Assembly: GCF_000497205.1 (NCBI RefSeq)
Contig: NZ_AYJW01000044.1
Location: 1-32,341, forward strand
DNA from: Saccharopolyspora rectivirgula DSM 43747
Lineage (GTDB): Bacteria; Actinomycetota; Actinomycetes; Mycobacteriales; Pseudonocardiaceae
Length of the DNA: 32,341 nt
Direction: 5' to 3'
Shown: positions 11,643 to 20,356 of the stretch, piece by piece
How the letters are laid out: each line of letters opens with the position of its first letter
Position numbering within the stretch: the first letter of the stretch is position 1
Notes under the pieces: generated by a model
Seen by the model: the letters and a program-made list of their open reading frames with translations, nothing else
Database searches by the model: none
Told to the model about the DNA's origin: nothing
Position numbers and translations under genes: made by a program

Positions 11643-12422
11643 TCAGCTGATCGTCTGCTGGATCCAGTCATGGTAGGCGGTCGCGTCGGTGTAGATCGAC
11701 GGTGCGGTGGCGCACACGGGCAGCAGGCCGCCCAACCGGCTGGTGACCCCGGTCAGCCGCCAGTTGCCGGGGGTGCCTTCCAGCTGCGGTCCGCCGGAGT
11801 CGCCGAAGCAGGCGTTGGCGGAGGGTTCCGGGCTGCCGGTGCAGATCTCGGTCGCGCCGTCGATCTGCCCCAGCGCGCACTCCGCGTCGTCGACCACTTC
11901 GGTGTCCAGCTCCTGCAGCTGCGCGGGAGGCTCGTCGCAACCGCGGGTGTTGCAGGTCAGACCCCAGCCGATGATCCGCGACGGGGTGCCGGTGGGGCCG
12001 GAGGACTCCGCGATCTCCACCGGCGTGATGTCCACGGTCCGGTCGAGCCGCAGCAGGGCGATGTCACCGTTCGGGTTGCTGGTGGCGTAGTCCGGGTGGA
12101 CGACGATTTCGCTGACCCCGGCTTCGGTGCCGCCCGAGGTGTGGTCCGGACTGCCGATCCGCAGGTCCAGCTCTTCCGGAGCGGTGTCCTGCACGCAGTG
12201 CGCTGCGGTCAGCACCCACTGCTGGTCAATCAGCGAAGCGCCGCAGCTGTGCTGGCCGGACCGCTGCAGCGAGGCCATCCAGTCGTACTGCTCGGTGGCG
12301 TCGTGCCCACCGACGATCAGGGGCGTGGTGGTGTCGGTGTCGGTGGCGGTCGCTGCAGGGGCGGATCCGAAGCTCATCGCCAGCGCCGCGGCGCTGGCCA
12401 GAAGCGTGGCTGTCTTCCGCAC
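11643..12422 (-). CDS. Secreted trypsin-fold serine protease (S1 family)
   Basis: 259 residues: signal peptide ([19 protein letters not shown]..., probable cleavage near ATA26), a short propeptide and then IVGGHDA, the S1 activation sequence. The catalytic triad is visible as His75 (LTAAHC), Asp120 (NGDIALL) and Ser209 (GDSGGP). The residue at the trypsin position 189, six before the active serine, is Asn203 rather than Asp, so classical Arg/Lys specificity is not assured. Six further cysteines suggest disulfides in the extracellular protein. The start is GTG 12420-12422 behind AAGGGAG (spacing 7); longer reading would bury the signal peptide. Substrate unknown: nutrient protein degradation or a developmental role are both possible. 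Confidence 0.88.
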   Translation of the reverse strand: MRKTATLLASAAALAMSFGSAPAATATDTDTTTPLIVGGHDATEQYDWMASLQRSGQHSCGASLIDQQWVLTAAHCVQDTAPEELDLRIGSPDHTSGGTEAGVSEIVVHPDYATSNPNGDIALLRLDRTVDITPVEIAESSGPTGTPSRIIGWGLTCNTRGCDEPPAQLQELDTEVVDDAECALGQIDGATEICTGSPEPSANACFGDSGGPQLEGTPGNWRLTGVTSRLGGLLPVCATAPSIYTDATAYHDWIQQTIS

Positions 12423-12600
12423 CGTTTCTCCCTTCCCCGCTGATCCCCGTTCCGGTGAACTTAAAGATCGGGATTTCCCTCCGGTACCGCTGACTGCGAA
12501 GGTCGATTGGTCGATCTGGCCTAGCCGGCGGCGGGAATTCGCGGACATCGCGGGCGGCGCGGGCTAGCCTGAGGGCGTCCTCGATGGCGAGGTGATGGGC

Positions 12601-13581
12601 ATGACGGCGGTGACGCACGAGGTTGACCTGCTGGTCGTGGGAGCTGGCCCGGCGGGGCTGTTCGCCGCCTACTACGCGGGTTTCCGCGGGATGTCGGTGG
12701 CGGTGGCGGACGCGCTGCCGGAGCCGGGCGGGCAGATCACCGCGATGTACCCGGAGAAGATGATCTTCGATGTGGCGGGGTTCCCCGCGGGGCGCGGGCG
12801 GGACCTGGTCGCCGGCTTGGTCGAGCAGGCCTCCCAGTACAACCCGGTCTACCTGCTGGGGCGAGCGGCGGCAAATCTGTCCACTGAGGAAGACGGTTTT
12901 CTGGTCCGCTTGGGAGGATCAGAGCGGGTGCGGGCCAGGGCGGTGCTGATCACCGCCGGCATCGGGGAGTTCTCGCCGCGTCCGCTGCCCGCCGCGGAGG
13001 GGTGGACCGGGCGCGGGGTCGTCCACTTCATACCCGATCTCTCTGCTCACAGTGGACACGATGTGGTGGTGGTCGGCGGGGGCGACTCCGCGTTCGACTG
13101 GGCGCTCGCCCTGCACCCGGTGGCCCGCAGCGTCACCCTGGTGCACCGCCGGAACAGGTTCCGGGCGCACCCCGGGTTGGTCCGCAAGGTGACCGATCTG
13201 GGCATCCCGGTGATCACTCCCGCGGAGATCGCGGAGATCCGCGGAGACGAGGAAGGCGTGCGGGAAGTCGAGATCACCGTCGACGGCCGGCGCGACGTGC
13301 TGCCCGCGCAGACGGTGGTGGCCGCACTGGGGTTCACCGCGGACCTGGGCCCGATCACCGAGTGGGGGCTGGAGCTGGAGAAGCGCGCCATTCGGGTGGA
13401 CAGTTCGATGCGCACCAACCGCCCCCGGATCTACGCGGCCGGGGACGTCGCCACCTACCCGGGCAAGGTGAAGCTGATCGCCACCGGTTTCGGCGAGGCC
13501 GCCACCGCGGTCAACAACATCGCGGTCGAGCTCGACCCCGAAGCGCACCTGTTCCCCGGGCACTCCTCGGACCAGACCTGA
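12601..13581 (+). CDS. Ferredoxin-NADP+ reductase-like flavoprotein (thioredoxin reductase fold)
   Basis: 326 residues with two Rossmann dinucleotide sites: FAD-binding GAGPAGL (14-20) with EPGGQI, and NADPH-binding VVVGGGDSAFDW (157-167) with HRRNRFRAH. A third FAD motif is AAGDVA followed by the KLIATGFGEAATAVNNI tail. The protein contains no cysteine, so the CxxC of thioredoxin reductase is missing; this is the hallmark of the type-2 ferredoxin-NADP reductases (B. subtilis YumC). It probably passes electrons between NADPH and ferredoxin or flavodoxin; the partner is not encoded nearby. ATG 12601 has GAGGTGA just upstream; GTG 12592 is an alternative but would lack that site. It is divergent from the secreted protease. 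Confidence 0.85.
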   Translation: MTAVTHEVDLLVVGAGPAGLFAAYYAGFRGMSVAVADALPEPGGQITAMYPEKMIFDVAGFPAGRGRDLVAGLVEQASQYNPVYLLGRAAANLSTEEDGFLVRLGGSERVRARAVLITAGIGEFSPRPLPAAEGWTGRGVVHFIPDLSAHSGHDVVVVGGGDSAFDWALALHPVARSVTLVHRRNRFRAHPGLVRKVTDLGIPVITPAEIAEIRGDEEGVREVEITVDGRRDVLPAQTVVAALGFTADLGPITEWGLELEKRAIRVDSSMRTNRPRIYAAGDVATYPGKVKLIATGFGEAATAVNNIAVELDPEAHLFPGHSSDQT

Positions 13582-13608
13582 GGAGCTCGGGCGCGCTGCC
13601 GAACCGGT

Positions 13609-13639
13609 GCGGCGGCCCACCGAGGTGGCGGACCGCCGC
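13609..13639. terminator. Hairpin between the flavoprotein gene and glpX
   Basis: Outer arms GCGGCGG (13609-13615) and CCGCCGC (13633-13639) and inner arms CCACC (13617-13621) and GGTGG (13624-13628) can form an interrupted stem. It lies between two convergent stops and could terminate both; the asymmetry makes it less sure than the other hairpins. Confidence 0.45.
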
Positions 13640-13660
13640 TCGCCGTTGGGTCAGACCGGA

Positions 13661-14698
13661 TCAGAACTCGCCGGGCAGACCGTGCCGCGGGCTGTCCTCA
13701 CCGAGATCCACATTGGAGTAAGCGCGCAGCTTGGACAGCTTGTGCAGACCCTCGATCACCCGCACCGTGCCGGACTTCGAGCGCATCACGATGGACTGGG
13801 TGGTGCACCGGTTGGCGCGGTAGTGCACTCCCTTCAGCAGCGCGCCGTCGGTGATGCCGGTGGCGCAGAAGAACACGTTCTCGCCCCGCACCAGGTCGGT
13901 GGTGGTGAGCACCTGCTCCGGGTCGTGCCCGGCGTCGCGCACCTTGGCCCGCTCGGCGTCGTCCCGCGGCCACAGCTGGGCCTGGATCTCCCCGCCGAGG
14001 CACTTGAGGGCGCACGCGGCGATGATCCCCTCGGGGGTGCCGCCGATCCCGAGCAGCATGTCCACCCCGCTCTCCGGGCGGGCGGCCGCGATCGCGCCGG
14101 CGACGTCCCCGTCGGAGATGAACTGCACCCGCGCCCCGGCTTCCCGGACGTCCTTGACGATCTGCTCGTGCCGCGGCCGGTCCAGGATGCACACCGTGAC
14201 GTCGGACACGTCGATCTGCTTGGCCTTGGCGACCCGGCGGATGTTCTCCGCGACCGGGGCGGTGAGGTCCACGGCGCCGGCCGCTTCCGGCCCCACGGCC
14301 ATCTTGTTCATGTAGAACACCGCGGACGGGTCGAACATGGTGCCGCGGTCGGAAACCGCCAGCACCGACAGGGAGTTGGGCATCCCCTTGCTCAACAGCG
14401 TGGTGCCGTCGATCGGGTCGACCGCGACGTCGCACTCGGGACCTTCTCCGTTGCCGACCTGCTCACCGTTGTAGAGCATCGGCGCCTCGTCCTTCTCACC
14501 TTCACCGATGACCACGACGCCGCGCATCGAAACGGTGCCGATGAGCTTGCGCATCGCATCCACGGCGGCCCCGTCACCAGCGTTCTTGTCGCCCCGCCCG
14601 ACCCAGCGGCCGGCCGCCATGGCGGCAGCCTCGGTGACCCGCACCAGCTCCATCGCCAAGTTGCGGTCGGGTACCTCGTGGTTGCTTCGGGTGCTCAT
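13661..14698 (-). CDS. glpX: Class II fructose-1,6-bisphosphatase
   Basis: 345 residues of the GlpX family, which removes the C1 phosphate of fructose 1,6-bisphosphate in gluconeogenesis. The metal-binding segments are [16 protein letters not shown] (34-49), [12 protein letters not shown] (64-75) and [14 protein letters not shown] (90-103), followed by the substrate-binding LDRPRHE and the SDGDVAGAI stretch. In M. tuberculosis GlpX (Rv1099c) is the main FBPase and is required for growth on gluconeogenic carbon. ATG 14698 has GGGGAGG 4 nt upstream. Divergent from the DUF4245 gene, as Rv1099c is from Rv1100. Confidence 0.95.
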   Translation of the reverse strand: MSTRSNHEVPDRNLAMELVRVTEAAAMAAGRWVGRGDKNAGDGAAVDAMRKLIGTVSMRGVVVIGEGEKDEAPMLYNGEQVGNGEGPECDVAVDPIDGTTLLSKGMPNSLSVLAVSDRGTMFDPSAVFYMNKMAVGPEAAGAVDLTAPVAENIRRVAKAKQIDVSDVTVCILDRPRHEQIVKDVREAGARVQFISDGDVAGAIAAARPESGVDMLLGIGGTPEGIIAACALKCLGGEIQAQLWPRDDAERAKVRDAGHDPEQVLTTTDLVRGENVFFCATGITDGALLKGVHYRANRCTTQSIVMRSKSGTVRVIEGLHKLSKLRAYSNVDLGEDSPRHGLPGEF

Positions 14699-14877
14699 TG
14701 CGCCTCCCCGGTGATGAGCGTGCTCCAGTCCTGCACTGCCCGAGAAAGGCGGACAGTCGTCCGTGCTCAGGCTCGTTGCACCCGATCTTTGCAGACGGGC
14801 GGCCTCATCTCGGATACGCGTGGGTTAGCCCACTCCGTCCGAACCGCGTCACAGTGGGCTGTCCGGTTGGTGAGAGC

Positions 14878-15471
14878 ATGAGGGGCGTGGCCCAACCGCG
14901 CAACCAGCAGCCCGGCCAGACCCGGCCGCCCAGGACTGCCTCCGCGATGATCTTCGCCATCCTGCCCATGGTGTTGATCGCGCTCGGCATGGCCGGGCTG
15001 TTCACCCAGTGCTCGTTCAACCCGGGTGGTCCGGCGATCAACCCGGAAACCGCGCCGACCGTGGACGCGGCAGCGGAACTGCGACGAGCCGCCGACCGGG
15101 TCGACTTCCCGGTGGTGGACCCGGAGGTCCCGGCGGGCTGGCGGGCCAACTCGGCGAACGTGGAAACGCTCGCCTCCCAGCACCGGGTGGTGCGCACCGG
15201 TTGGCTCACCGGCACCGGGCACTACCTGCGCCTGGCGCAGTCCGACGCCGCGGAGGAGGACTTCGTGGCCGCCGAAACCCAGCAGAGCCCGCACGGCCTG
15301 GGCACCGTCGAAGCGGGCGGCCTGGAGTGGATCGTCTACGCCAGCGTGCGGGACGAACAGGCCTGGGTCACCCCGCACAACGGTGCGCTGCTGCTGATCA
15401 CCGGGGACGGCACCGAGCAGGAGTTCCGGGCCCTGGCCGAAGCCGTCGGCAGCGCGCAGCCGGTGCGCTAG
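14878..15471 (+). CDS. DUF4245 membrane-anchored protein (Rv1100-like)
   Basis: 197 residues: a polar N-terminus (RNQQPGQTRPPRT), one hydrophobic helix (about 23-43, MIFAILPMVLIALGMAGLF) and an extracellular C-terminal domain with motifs FPVVDPEVPAGWRANSA and TGWLTGTGHYLRLAQS, which are typical of DUF4245. Expected topology is N-in with the domain outside. Function unknown. It is divergent from glpX and in the position of M. tuberculosis Rv1100. ATG 14878 was chosen (GGTGAG just upstream); GTG 14887 is possible but has its purine run only 1-2 nt away. Its TAG stop overlaps the stop of the convergent xseB in a single CTAG. Confidence 0.85.
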   Translation: MRGVAQPRNQQPGQTRPPRTASAMIFAILPMVLIALGMAGLFTQCSFNPGGPAINPETAPTVDAAAELRRAADRVDFPVVDPEVPAGWRANSANVETLASQHRVVRTGWLTGTGHYLRLAQSDAAEEDFVAAETQQSPHGLGTVEAGGLEWIVYASVRDEQAWVTPHNGALLLITGDGTEQEFRALAEAVGSAQPVR

Positions 15472-15734
15472 TCCTCGTCCTCGTCCTCCTCGACGGAGGC
15501 CAAGGCCCGCTCCACCCGCTCCCGGGCGCCGGCCAGGTGCCGCTCGCAGATGGTGGCCAGGGCTTCCCCGCGCTCCCACAGCTGCAGGGACTGCTCCAGC
15601 GAAAGCCCCCCGGCCTCCAGCTGCTCCACCACCTCGGCGAGCTGGTCCCGGGCCTCCTCGTAGCCGAGCTCGGTCAGCTCCGGGAAATTGGCCACCGGAT
15701 CGAAGTGCTCGTCTTGCGGTTCACTCGTGGTCAC
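15468..15734 (-). CDS. xseB: Exodeoxyribonuclease VII small subunit
   Basis: 88 residues of helical hairpin. The XseB core is LGYEEARDQLAEVVEQLEAGGLSLEQSLQLWERGEAL, here at about 23-59, the typical EEA..L..IV..LE.G...LE.S...YE.G pattern, followed by an acidic tail (EEDEDED). Several small subunits coat the XseA large subunit in the nuclease that degrades single-stranded DNA. Its start overlaps the stop of the preceding unknown gene (ATGA, 15731-15734), indicating translational coupling. Its stop shares CTAG with the opposing DUF4245 gene, leaving no room for a terminator. Confidence 0.92.
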   Translation of the reverse strand: MTTSEPQDEHFDPVANFPELTELGYEEARDQLAEVVEQLEAGGLSLEQSLQLWERGEALATICERHLAGARERVERALASVEEDEDED

Positions 15735-16147
15735 GAGGTCGGACTCCCCAGCCTGCTTCGTACTGACGCGACAGCGGTGGCGATCGCTTGGTCGTAGCCG
15801 ACGAACGCCTCGGCGAACTCCGCGCCGTCACCCTCGGCGACCGCGCTGTCGATGCGCGACTGCGCTTCTGCGACCTTACGCCGGTGCAGCGACGCCCCCC
15901 ACGAGGAGGCTCCGACGTAGCCGGAGGTCGCGGCGGCCAGCGCCCGCAGCCGCGACGGCAGGGCCCGGCGCTCGGGGGAGTCGCACCCGCCCAGCAGCGC
16001 CGCCCAGCACCCGGTGGCCGCGGCTTCCGCGGCCTCCGCGCACCGCTGCACCTCGACCGCCTGGTCGGTGTCCGCGCGGTTCCGGGCCGCCGAGCGAGCA
16101 GCCGCGACGGTCAACGGGAGGAACGAAGGTGCCTGTTCGGGATGCAC
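15731..16147 (-). CDS. Unrecognised protein encoded between xseA and xseB
   Basis: 138 residues, Ala-rich and mostly helical in appearance (AAEAAATGCWAALLGG..., then RRKVAEAQSRIDSAVAEGDGAEFAEAF). There is no signal peptide, membrane segment or motif that I recognise. GTG 16147 was chosen; AGGA/GACGGA lies a few bases upstream. It starts 15 nt after the xseA stop and ends inside the xseB start (ATGA overlap), so it is firmly part of the exonuclease VII operon. In Mycobacterium xseA and xseB are adjacent without this gene (from memory). It might be an accessory subunit or an unrelated passenger; there is no sequence evidence for either. Confidence 0.75.
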   Translation of the reverse strand: MHPEQAPSFLPLTVAAARSAARNRADTDQAVEVQRCAEAAEAAATGCWAALLGGCDSPERRALPSRLRALAAATSGYVGASSWGASLHRRKVAEAQSRIDSAVAEGDGAEFAEAFVGYDQAIATAVASVRSRLGSPTS

Positions 16148-16162
16148 GGTTTCCGTCCTGTA

Positions 16163-17413
16163 TCAGCCCTTCTCTGCTACGACCGCGTGGAAAGCTCCGT
16201 CGGCCACCCGCACCCGGAGTCGAGCACCGGCTGGCGCGTCCGCGACGGACCGCAGGACCCCGTCCGCTCCGTCGTCGACGCGCTGCACGATCGCGTAGCC
16301 CCGGGCCAGCGTGGCGGCGGGGCCCAAGGCCGTCAAGCGGGAGCGGGTCGCGGTGAGCGCGTGCTGCTCCGCGGTGAGCGCGGTGGTCATCGCCCGGCGC
16401 GCCCGGTCCCGCAGCTGCCCGACCTCTTCGGCCCGGCGCTCCAGCGGGCCGAGCGGATCGGCCAGCACCGGGCGGCTGCGCAGCGCCTCCAGCAGCCGGC
16501 GTTCCCGGTCCACCCAGCCGTGCAAGGCCCGGCGCGCCCGGTCCCGCAGCTGGTGCACGTGCTTGGTCTCCTCGGCGACGTCCGGGACGACGCGCTTGCC
16601 GGCGCCCGTGGGGGTGGAGCAGCGCACGTCCGCGACGTGGTCCACCAGCGGCGAGTCCGGCTCGTGGCCGATCGCGCTGACCACCGGGGTGCGGCAGGCG
16701 GCGACAGCGCGGCACAGCGCCTCGTCGGAGAACGGCAGCAGGTCCTCCACGCTGCCACCGCCCCGGGCGAGCACGATCACGTCCACTTCCGGCAGCTCGT
16801 CCAGCTCCTGCAGGGCGCTGACGATCTGCGACACCGCGCTGGCTCCCTGCACCGCCACGTTGCGGATCTCGAACTGCACGGCCGGCCAGCGCTGCCGCGC
16901 ATTGGTCAGCACGTCGTGCTCCGCCGCCGAAGCCCGGCCGGTGATCAGCCCCACCCGGTTCGGCAGGAACGGCAGCGGCTTCTTGCGAGCGGGGTCGAAC
17001 AGGCCTTCCGCTTTCAGCAGCTGGCGGAGTCGTTCGATGCGGGCCAGCAGTTCACCGATGCCGACCGGGCGGATCTCGTCGACCCGCAGGCTCAGCGTGC
17101 CCCGGCCGAAGTAGAAGACCGGTCGTCCGTGCACCACCACCCGGGTGCCGTCGGTGAGCGGCGGGTCCATCTTGCGCAGCATGTTCGCCGCGCAGGTGAG
17201 CGTGAGCGACACGTCCGCCGAGGGGTCGCGCAACTGCAGGAACGCCGTGGCCGCGCCCGGGCGCAGCGAGATCTGGGTGATCTGGCCTTCCACCCAGACC
17301 GCGCCGAGGCGGTGGATCCAGTCGGCGATCTTGCGGGCGACGGTGCGCACCGGCCATGGCTCTTCAGGACTGGTCGGGGAACTCAGCTTCGACTCCTTCG
17401 CGGACGGGCACAC
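16163..17413 (-). CDS. xseA: Exodeoxyribonuclease VII large subunit
   Basis: 416 residues. The N-terminal OB-fold (about 20-110) begins [20 protein letters not shown] with WVEGQITQ. The catalytic domain contains [21 protein letters not shown], the [18 protein letters not shown] block and [26 protein letters not shown] (about 245-300), then a long coiled helical region and the ARGYAIV motif near the end. It forms ssDNA exonuclease VII with XseB, used in repair and recombination. The start is GTG 17413, 15 nt after the preceding gene on the same strand; no clear ribosome site is seen, and translation may rely on coupling. Operon order from the promoter: Rv1109c-like, xseA, unknown, xseB. Confidence 0.93.
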   Translation of the reverse strand: MCPSAKESKLSSPTSPEEPWPVRTVARKIADWIHRLGAVWVEGQITQISLRPGAATAFLQLRDPSADVSLTLTCAANMLRKMDPPLTDGTRVVVHGRPVFYFGRGTLSLRVDEIRPVGIGELLARIERLRQLLKAEGLFDPARKKPLPFLPNRVGLITGRASAAEHDVLTNARQRWPAVQFEIRNVAVQGASAVSQIVSALQELDELPEVDVIVLARGGGSVEDLLPFSDEALCRAVAACRTPVVSAIGHEPDSPLVDHVADVRCSTPTGAGKRVVPDVAEETKHVHQLRDRARRALHGWVDRERRLLEALRSRPVLADPLGPLERRAEEVGQLRDRARRAMTTALTAEQHALTATRSRLTALGPAATLARGYAIVQRVDDGADGVLRSVADAPAGARLRVRVADGAFHAVVAEKG

Positions 17414-17428
17414 GCGGGTGCGGCGGGG

Positions 17429-17914
17429 TCAGTCGGCGTTGCGCAGTCGGTCCAGCCGTTTGGTCAGCATGCGCAAGATCTCCGCTCGCTGTCCATGTTC
17501 CCGCTCGTGTTCGATCAGTTCGACGAGTTGTTCCTCACTGAACGAGCGGAGCTTGCCGCGCAGCTGGGGCAGCGACATGGTGCTGAACTCGGCCAACAGG
17601 TCGGACTCGGCTCGACCGGCGGTGTCCGGCTCGGCCGGTTCCGCGGCCGGGGCGGGCTCGGGGACCGCTTCCTCGTCCTCGTCGAAGGTGGCCCACGACG
17701 GCTGCTCCTCGGCCGGGTTGAACGCGGCCAGCACCTCGTCGCCCTTGATGGCCAGCTCGGTCACCTGCTGCTGGATCCGCATGGAGATCTGCAGCGCCTG
17801 GCTGGCCGCGGTTATCGGCAAACCCAGCAGGGTGGTGGGCAGCTGGCGGGCCTGTTCCACAGCGGTGGCCGCCAGACCTGCGGCGACGCGCACGGGTAGG
17901 GGGAACGATCGCAT
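17429..17914 (-). CDS. Lipid droplet-associated-type protein (Rv1109c-like)
   Basis: 161 residues in three parts. The N-terminal amphipathic/hydrophobic region (1-65, [25 protein letters not shown]...) resembles the part that lets relatives sit on lipid inclusions. A central acidic Pro/Ala-rich linker (about 75-110) follows, then a C-terminal helical module [24 protein letters not shown]...[16 protein letters not shown] that recurs at the ends of many actinobacterial proteins. Database entries for this family carry the name lipid droplet-associated protein; that role is not shown here. ATG 17914 was chosen for the family-like N-terminus; ATG 17950 in frame is possible. First gene of the xseA operon and divergent from ispH, as in M. 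tuberculosis. Confidence 0.72.
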   Translation of the reverse strand: MRSFPLPVRVAAGLAATAVEQARQLPTTLLGLPITAASQALQISMRIQQQVTELAIKGDEVLAAFNPAEEQPSWATFDEDEEAVPEPAPAAEPAEPDTAGRAESDLLAEFSTMSLPQLRGKLRSFSEEQLVELIEHEREHGQRAEILRMLTKRLDRLRNAD

Positions 17915-18023
17915 GCGACCAGACTGCCGCACATGCCGCCGGCGGGCCATCGCCGATTTGCACGCGTTTCGCTGTGATCCGCCGTACACCGGCGGTCGTC
18001 CGGACCTCGTCCCGCTGCGCCCG

Positions 18024-18029
18024 TACCCT
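18024..18029 (+). promoter_or_regulatory. Candidate -10 box for leaderless ispH
   Basis: TACCCT (TANNNT consensus) ends 7 nt before the ispH ATG, and there is no ribosome binding site between them. This is the layout of leaderless actinobacterial mRNAs. A -35 element is not evident. A 6-bp hairpin (CCGCCG/CGGCGG, 17979-17995) lies upstream in the divergent space. Confidence 0.45.
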
Positions 18030-18036
18030 GGTCGGT

Positions 18037-19053
18037 ATGACGACCTCGTCCCAGGCCCCCGCTGCCGGTCAGACTGCCGAACGAACCAAGAGAGTCCTGT
18101 TGGCGAAGCCGCGCGGCTACTGCGCTGGCGTCGACCGGGCCGTGGTCACCGTGGAGAAGGCGCTGGAAACCTACGGCCCGCCGGTGTACGTGCGCAAGGA
18201 GATCGTGCACAACCGCCACGTGGTGGACACCCTGCGGGAGCGCGGTGTGATCTTCGTCGAGGACACCGATGAGGTGCCCGAGGGGGCGCTGCTGGTGTTC
18301 TCCGCCCACGGCGTTTCCCCGGCGGTGCGGGAGGCGGCCAAGAAGCGCAACCTGCGCACCATCGACGCGACGTGCCCGCTGGTGACCAAGGTGCACAAGG
18401 AAGTGAACCGGTTCGCCCGCGAGGACTACGACATCCTGCTGATCGGCCACCACGGCCACGAAGAGGTGGAGGGCACCTCCGGCGAGGCCCCGGAGAAGGT
18501 GCAGCTGGTGGACAAGCCCGAGGACGTGGAGAAGGTCCAGGTCCGGGACCCCTCCAAGGTGGTGTGGCTGTCGCAGACCACGCTCAGCGTCGACGAGACC
18601 ATGGAGCGGGTGAACCAGCTCAAGGAGCGCTTCCCCGAGCTGCAGGCCCCGCCGAGCGACGACATCTGCTACGCCACCTCCAACCGCCAGGAGGCGGTCA
18701 AGGCGATGGCGCCCGAGTGCGACCTGGTGCTGGTGGTCGGTTCGAAGAACTCCTCCAACTCCAACCGGCTGGTCGAGGTCGCGGTGCAGAACGGCGCCTC
18801 GGACGCGCACTTGATCGACTACGCCGACCAGATCGACGACGCCTGGCTGGACGGGGTGAGCACGGTGGGGGTGACCAGCGGTGCCTCCGTGCCGGACGTC
18901 CTGGTGATGCAGGTGCTGGACCACCTGGCGGAGCGGGGTTGGGACTCGGTGGAGGAGGTCACCACCGCCAACGAGAAGGTGACCTTCGCCTTGCCGCGCG
19001 AGTTGCGCAAGGACCTCGACGAGAACCCGGACAAGCCCAAGAGCGTCCGCTGA
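18037..19053 (+). CDS. ispH: 4-hydroxy-3-methylbut-2-enyl diphosphate reductase
   Basis: 338 residues of the IspH/LytB family, the last step of the MEP isoprenoid pathway, converting HMBPP to IPP and DMAPP. The three cluster cysteines are Cys29 (PRGYCAGV), Cys113 (DATCPLV) and Cys211 ([11 protein letters not shown]). The pocket residues His58, His91 (SAHGVSP) and His141 ([11 protein letters not shown]) with the nearby glutamate are intact. It makes isoprenyl precursors used, among others, by the prenyl synthase at 2732-3508. ATG 18037 gives the family length; the frame is open further upstream but the -10-like box argues for a leaderless start here. Orthologous in position to M. tuberculosis Rv1110 (lytB2). 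Confidence 0.95.
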   Translation: MTTSSQAPAAGQTAERTKRVLLAKPRGYCAGVDRAVVTVEKALETYGPPVYVRKEIVHNRHVVDTLRERGVIFVEDTDEVPEGALLVFSAHGVSPAVREAAKKRNLRTIDATCPLVTKVHKEVNRFAREDYDILLIGHHGHEEVEGTSGEAPEKVQLVDKPEDVEKVQVRDPSKVVWLSQTTLSVDETMERVNQLKERFPELQAPPSDDICYATSNRQEAVKAMAPECDLVLVVGSKNSSNSNRLVEVAVQNGASDAHLIDYADQIDDAWLDGVSTVGVTSGASVPDVLVMQVLDHLAERGWDSVEEVTTANEKVTFALPRELRKDLDENPDKPKSVR

Positions 19054-19071
19054 CGACGCTGTCCGAGCAAT

Positions 19072-19115
19072 GCGAAAACCGGCCTGGTCCTCGAGCTGAC
19101 CAGGCCGGTTTTCGC
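19072..19115. terminator. Strong bidirectional terminator between ispH and the DUF6542-type gene
   Basis: An 18-bp perfect stem: GCGAAAACCGGCCTGGTC (19072-19089) with GACCAGGCCGGTTTTCGC (19098-19115) around an 8-nt loop. Because the arm contains AAAA/TTTT, each strand ends its stem with four T residues. It ends 3 nt from the stop of the opposing gene and 18 nt from the ispH stop. Confidence 0.88.
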
Positions 19116-19117
19116 GG

Positions 19118-20113
19118 TCACGGGCGGCCGTCGCCGCGCGGCCAGCGGGGCGGCGGTTGATCGCCTCCCGGGGCCGGTGGACGTGGTCGGCCGGGCATCT
19201 GCCGGGGCGGCATGCCGCGGCGCGGTGGCATCGGTTGCCCTTCCCGGGGCGGGACGGGTTCGCCGCCGCGCGGGCGCGCCGGCCCGCCCATCGGCCGGGG
19301 GCGGCCCGGGACGTCCGGTCGGGGGCGTCCGGGGGCGTTGCCGCGGGCGCGGTCGCTGTTCTCCTCGCGCGGCCGACCGGTTTCTTCCCGCGGTCGGGCC
19401 GGGGGCTGTTCGCGGTTCCGGCGGGATTCCCCGCCCTGCTCGGGGCGCGCTCGGCGGCGTTCGCCGTCGGCGGGTTGGCGGCGTCGCGGACGGCGCGCGC
19501 CGGGCTCCGGTTCCTCGTCCGGGTTCGATCTGCTGGTTCTGCGGTTCCGCTTGCCGCTGTCCGCTGCTTCTTCCGACTTCTTGCGTGCTTCCGACTTCTT
19601 GCGGCGCTTCCGAGGAGCGTCTTCGGAGGTTTCCTCGTCGGGTGTGGTGTTCTTCGCGGGGGCTCGTTCGGTAACGAACATCCGCACCAGGCCGATAACC
19701 ACAGCGATCGCCGTAGTCGCGGCCATGACGGGGAAGCTGTTGATCAGAGGGTTGACCACCGCGAGGGCTTTGCTGGCCAGGCCGGCGCCATCGCCGAGTC
19801 CGGTGAGCAGGACGACCAGCGGCATCACCACTGCCAGCACCAGCGGGGGCTGCACCATGGGGCCGAAGACGTTGCGCCGTCGCACCAGCCCGACCGCCAG
19901 GGTGCAGGAGACGAGGAAACAGCCTTTGTAGATCAGTCCCGGTTGGGACCAGATCAGGACGTCGAGCACCGTGCCGAGCGCGGTCAGGCCGGCGGCGAGC
20001 AGCAGGGCTCCCCCCAGCGGCAGCCCGCGGCTGCCGAAAGCGGAGTGTGCTGACCAGTCATTCGCGCCTTTTTCCGGATCGGGGGCGCTCTGGCTGTCGC
20101 GAGTCGCGGTCAC
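19118..20113 (-). CDS. Four-helix membrane protein with Arg/Pro-rich tail (DUF6542-type, Rv1111c-like)
   Basis: 331 residues. About residues 30-145 hold four hydrophobic segments (LPLGGALLLAAGLTALGTVL, a Cys-containing FLVSCTLAVGL, PPLVLAVVMPLVVLL, and FPVMAATTAIAVVIGLV). Residues 150-331 are a long, apparently disordered tail, first Lys/Arg/Glu-rich (APRKRRKKSEARKK), then dominated by RPR, PGRPRP, GGEPVPPREG and MPPRR repeats. The tail could bind nucleic acid, anionic lipid or wall polymers; no function is established. It corresponds in place and layout to M. tuberculosis Rv1111c next to lytB2. GTG 20113 has no ribosome site but a TACCGT box ends 8 nt upstream on the minus strand, so it may be leaderless. 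Confidence 0.8.
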   Translation of the reverse strand: MTATRDSQSAPDPEKGANDWSAHSAFGSRGLPLGGALLLAAGLTALGTVLDVLIWSQPGLIYKGCFLVSCTLAVGLVRRRNVFGPMVQPPLVLAVVMPLVVLLTGLGDGAGLASKALAVVNPLINSFPVMAATTAIAVVIGLVRMFVTERAPAKNTTPDEETSEDAPRKRRKKSEARKKSEEAADSGKRNRRTSRSNPDEEPEPGARRPRRRQPADGERRRARPEQGGESRRNREQPPARPREETGRPREENSDRARGNAPGRPRPDVPGRPRPMGGPARPRGGEPVPPREGQPMPPRRGMPPRQMPGRPRPPAPGGDQPPPRWPRGDGRP

Positions 20114-20273
20114 GGTTCACAACGGTAACGGTCCAGTACTCGGGCTCGGGACGCCTCTCCGGAACTGGCGTTACGAATTGCGCCGAATTATCCACATTTC
20201 GTGGTGTTGTGATCGCTCCGTGATGTTCACGCCACCGTTTCGCTGCTGAATCACTTACCCGAGTGTGTGACCC

Positions 20274-20303
20274 TTGACACAACGAGTGCGGCGGACATAG
20301 CGT
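20274..20303 (+). promoter_or_regulatory. Promoter of the sugar ABC transporter operon
   Basis: TTGACA (20274-20279), an 18-nt spacer and TAGCGT (20298-20303): a near-consensus vegetative promoter, unusually good for this genome. The expected transcription start is near 20310, inside the operator at 20308-20322. The same two hexamers recur in front of the isomerase gene (28057-28085). Confidence 0.82.
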
Positions 20304-20307
20304 CCGG

Positions 20308-20322
20308 GCAATCGTTTTCTCG
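20308..20322 (+). promoter_or_regulatory. LacI-family operator in the transporter promoter
   Basis: GCAATCGTTTTCTCG. Its core fits the LacI/CcpA-type pattern GNAANCGNTTNC, centred on CG. It begins 4 nt after the -10 box and covers the predicted start of transcription, where binding would block initiation. The identical 15-mer lies, inverted, at 28087-28101 next to the lacI-family gene. Binding by that regulator is inferred. Confidence 0.8.
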
Positions 20323-20356
20323 CATTGCGGCGAGCGGCGGGACGGGGGTCGGTCCT

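Noticed and set aside
12601-13581. Thioredoxin reductase
   Set aside because: The fold matches, but the protein has no cysteine at all, so the CxxC redox centre is missing; FNR-type fits better.
17979-17995. 6-bp hairpin CCGCCG/CGGCGG in the ispH divergent region
   Set aside because: Too short and GC-only to assign a role; such hairpins arise often by chance at this GC content.
18037-19053. Longer ispH start about 21 codons upstream
   Set aside because: The extension lacks family similarity and would begin upstream of the -10-like TACCCT box.
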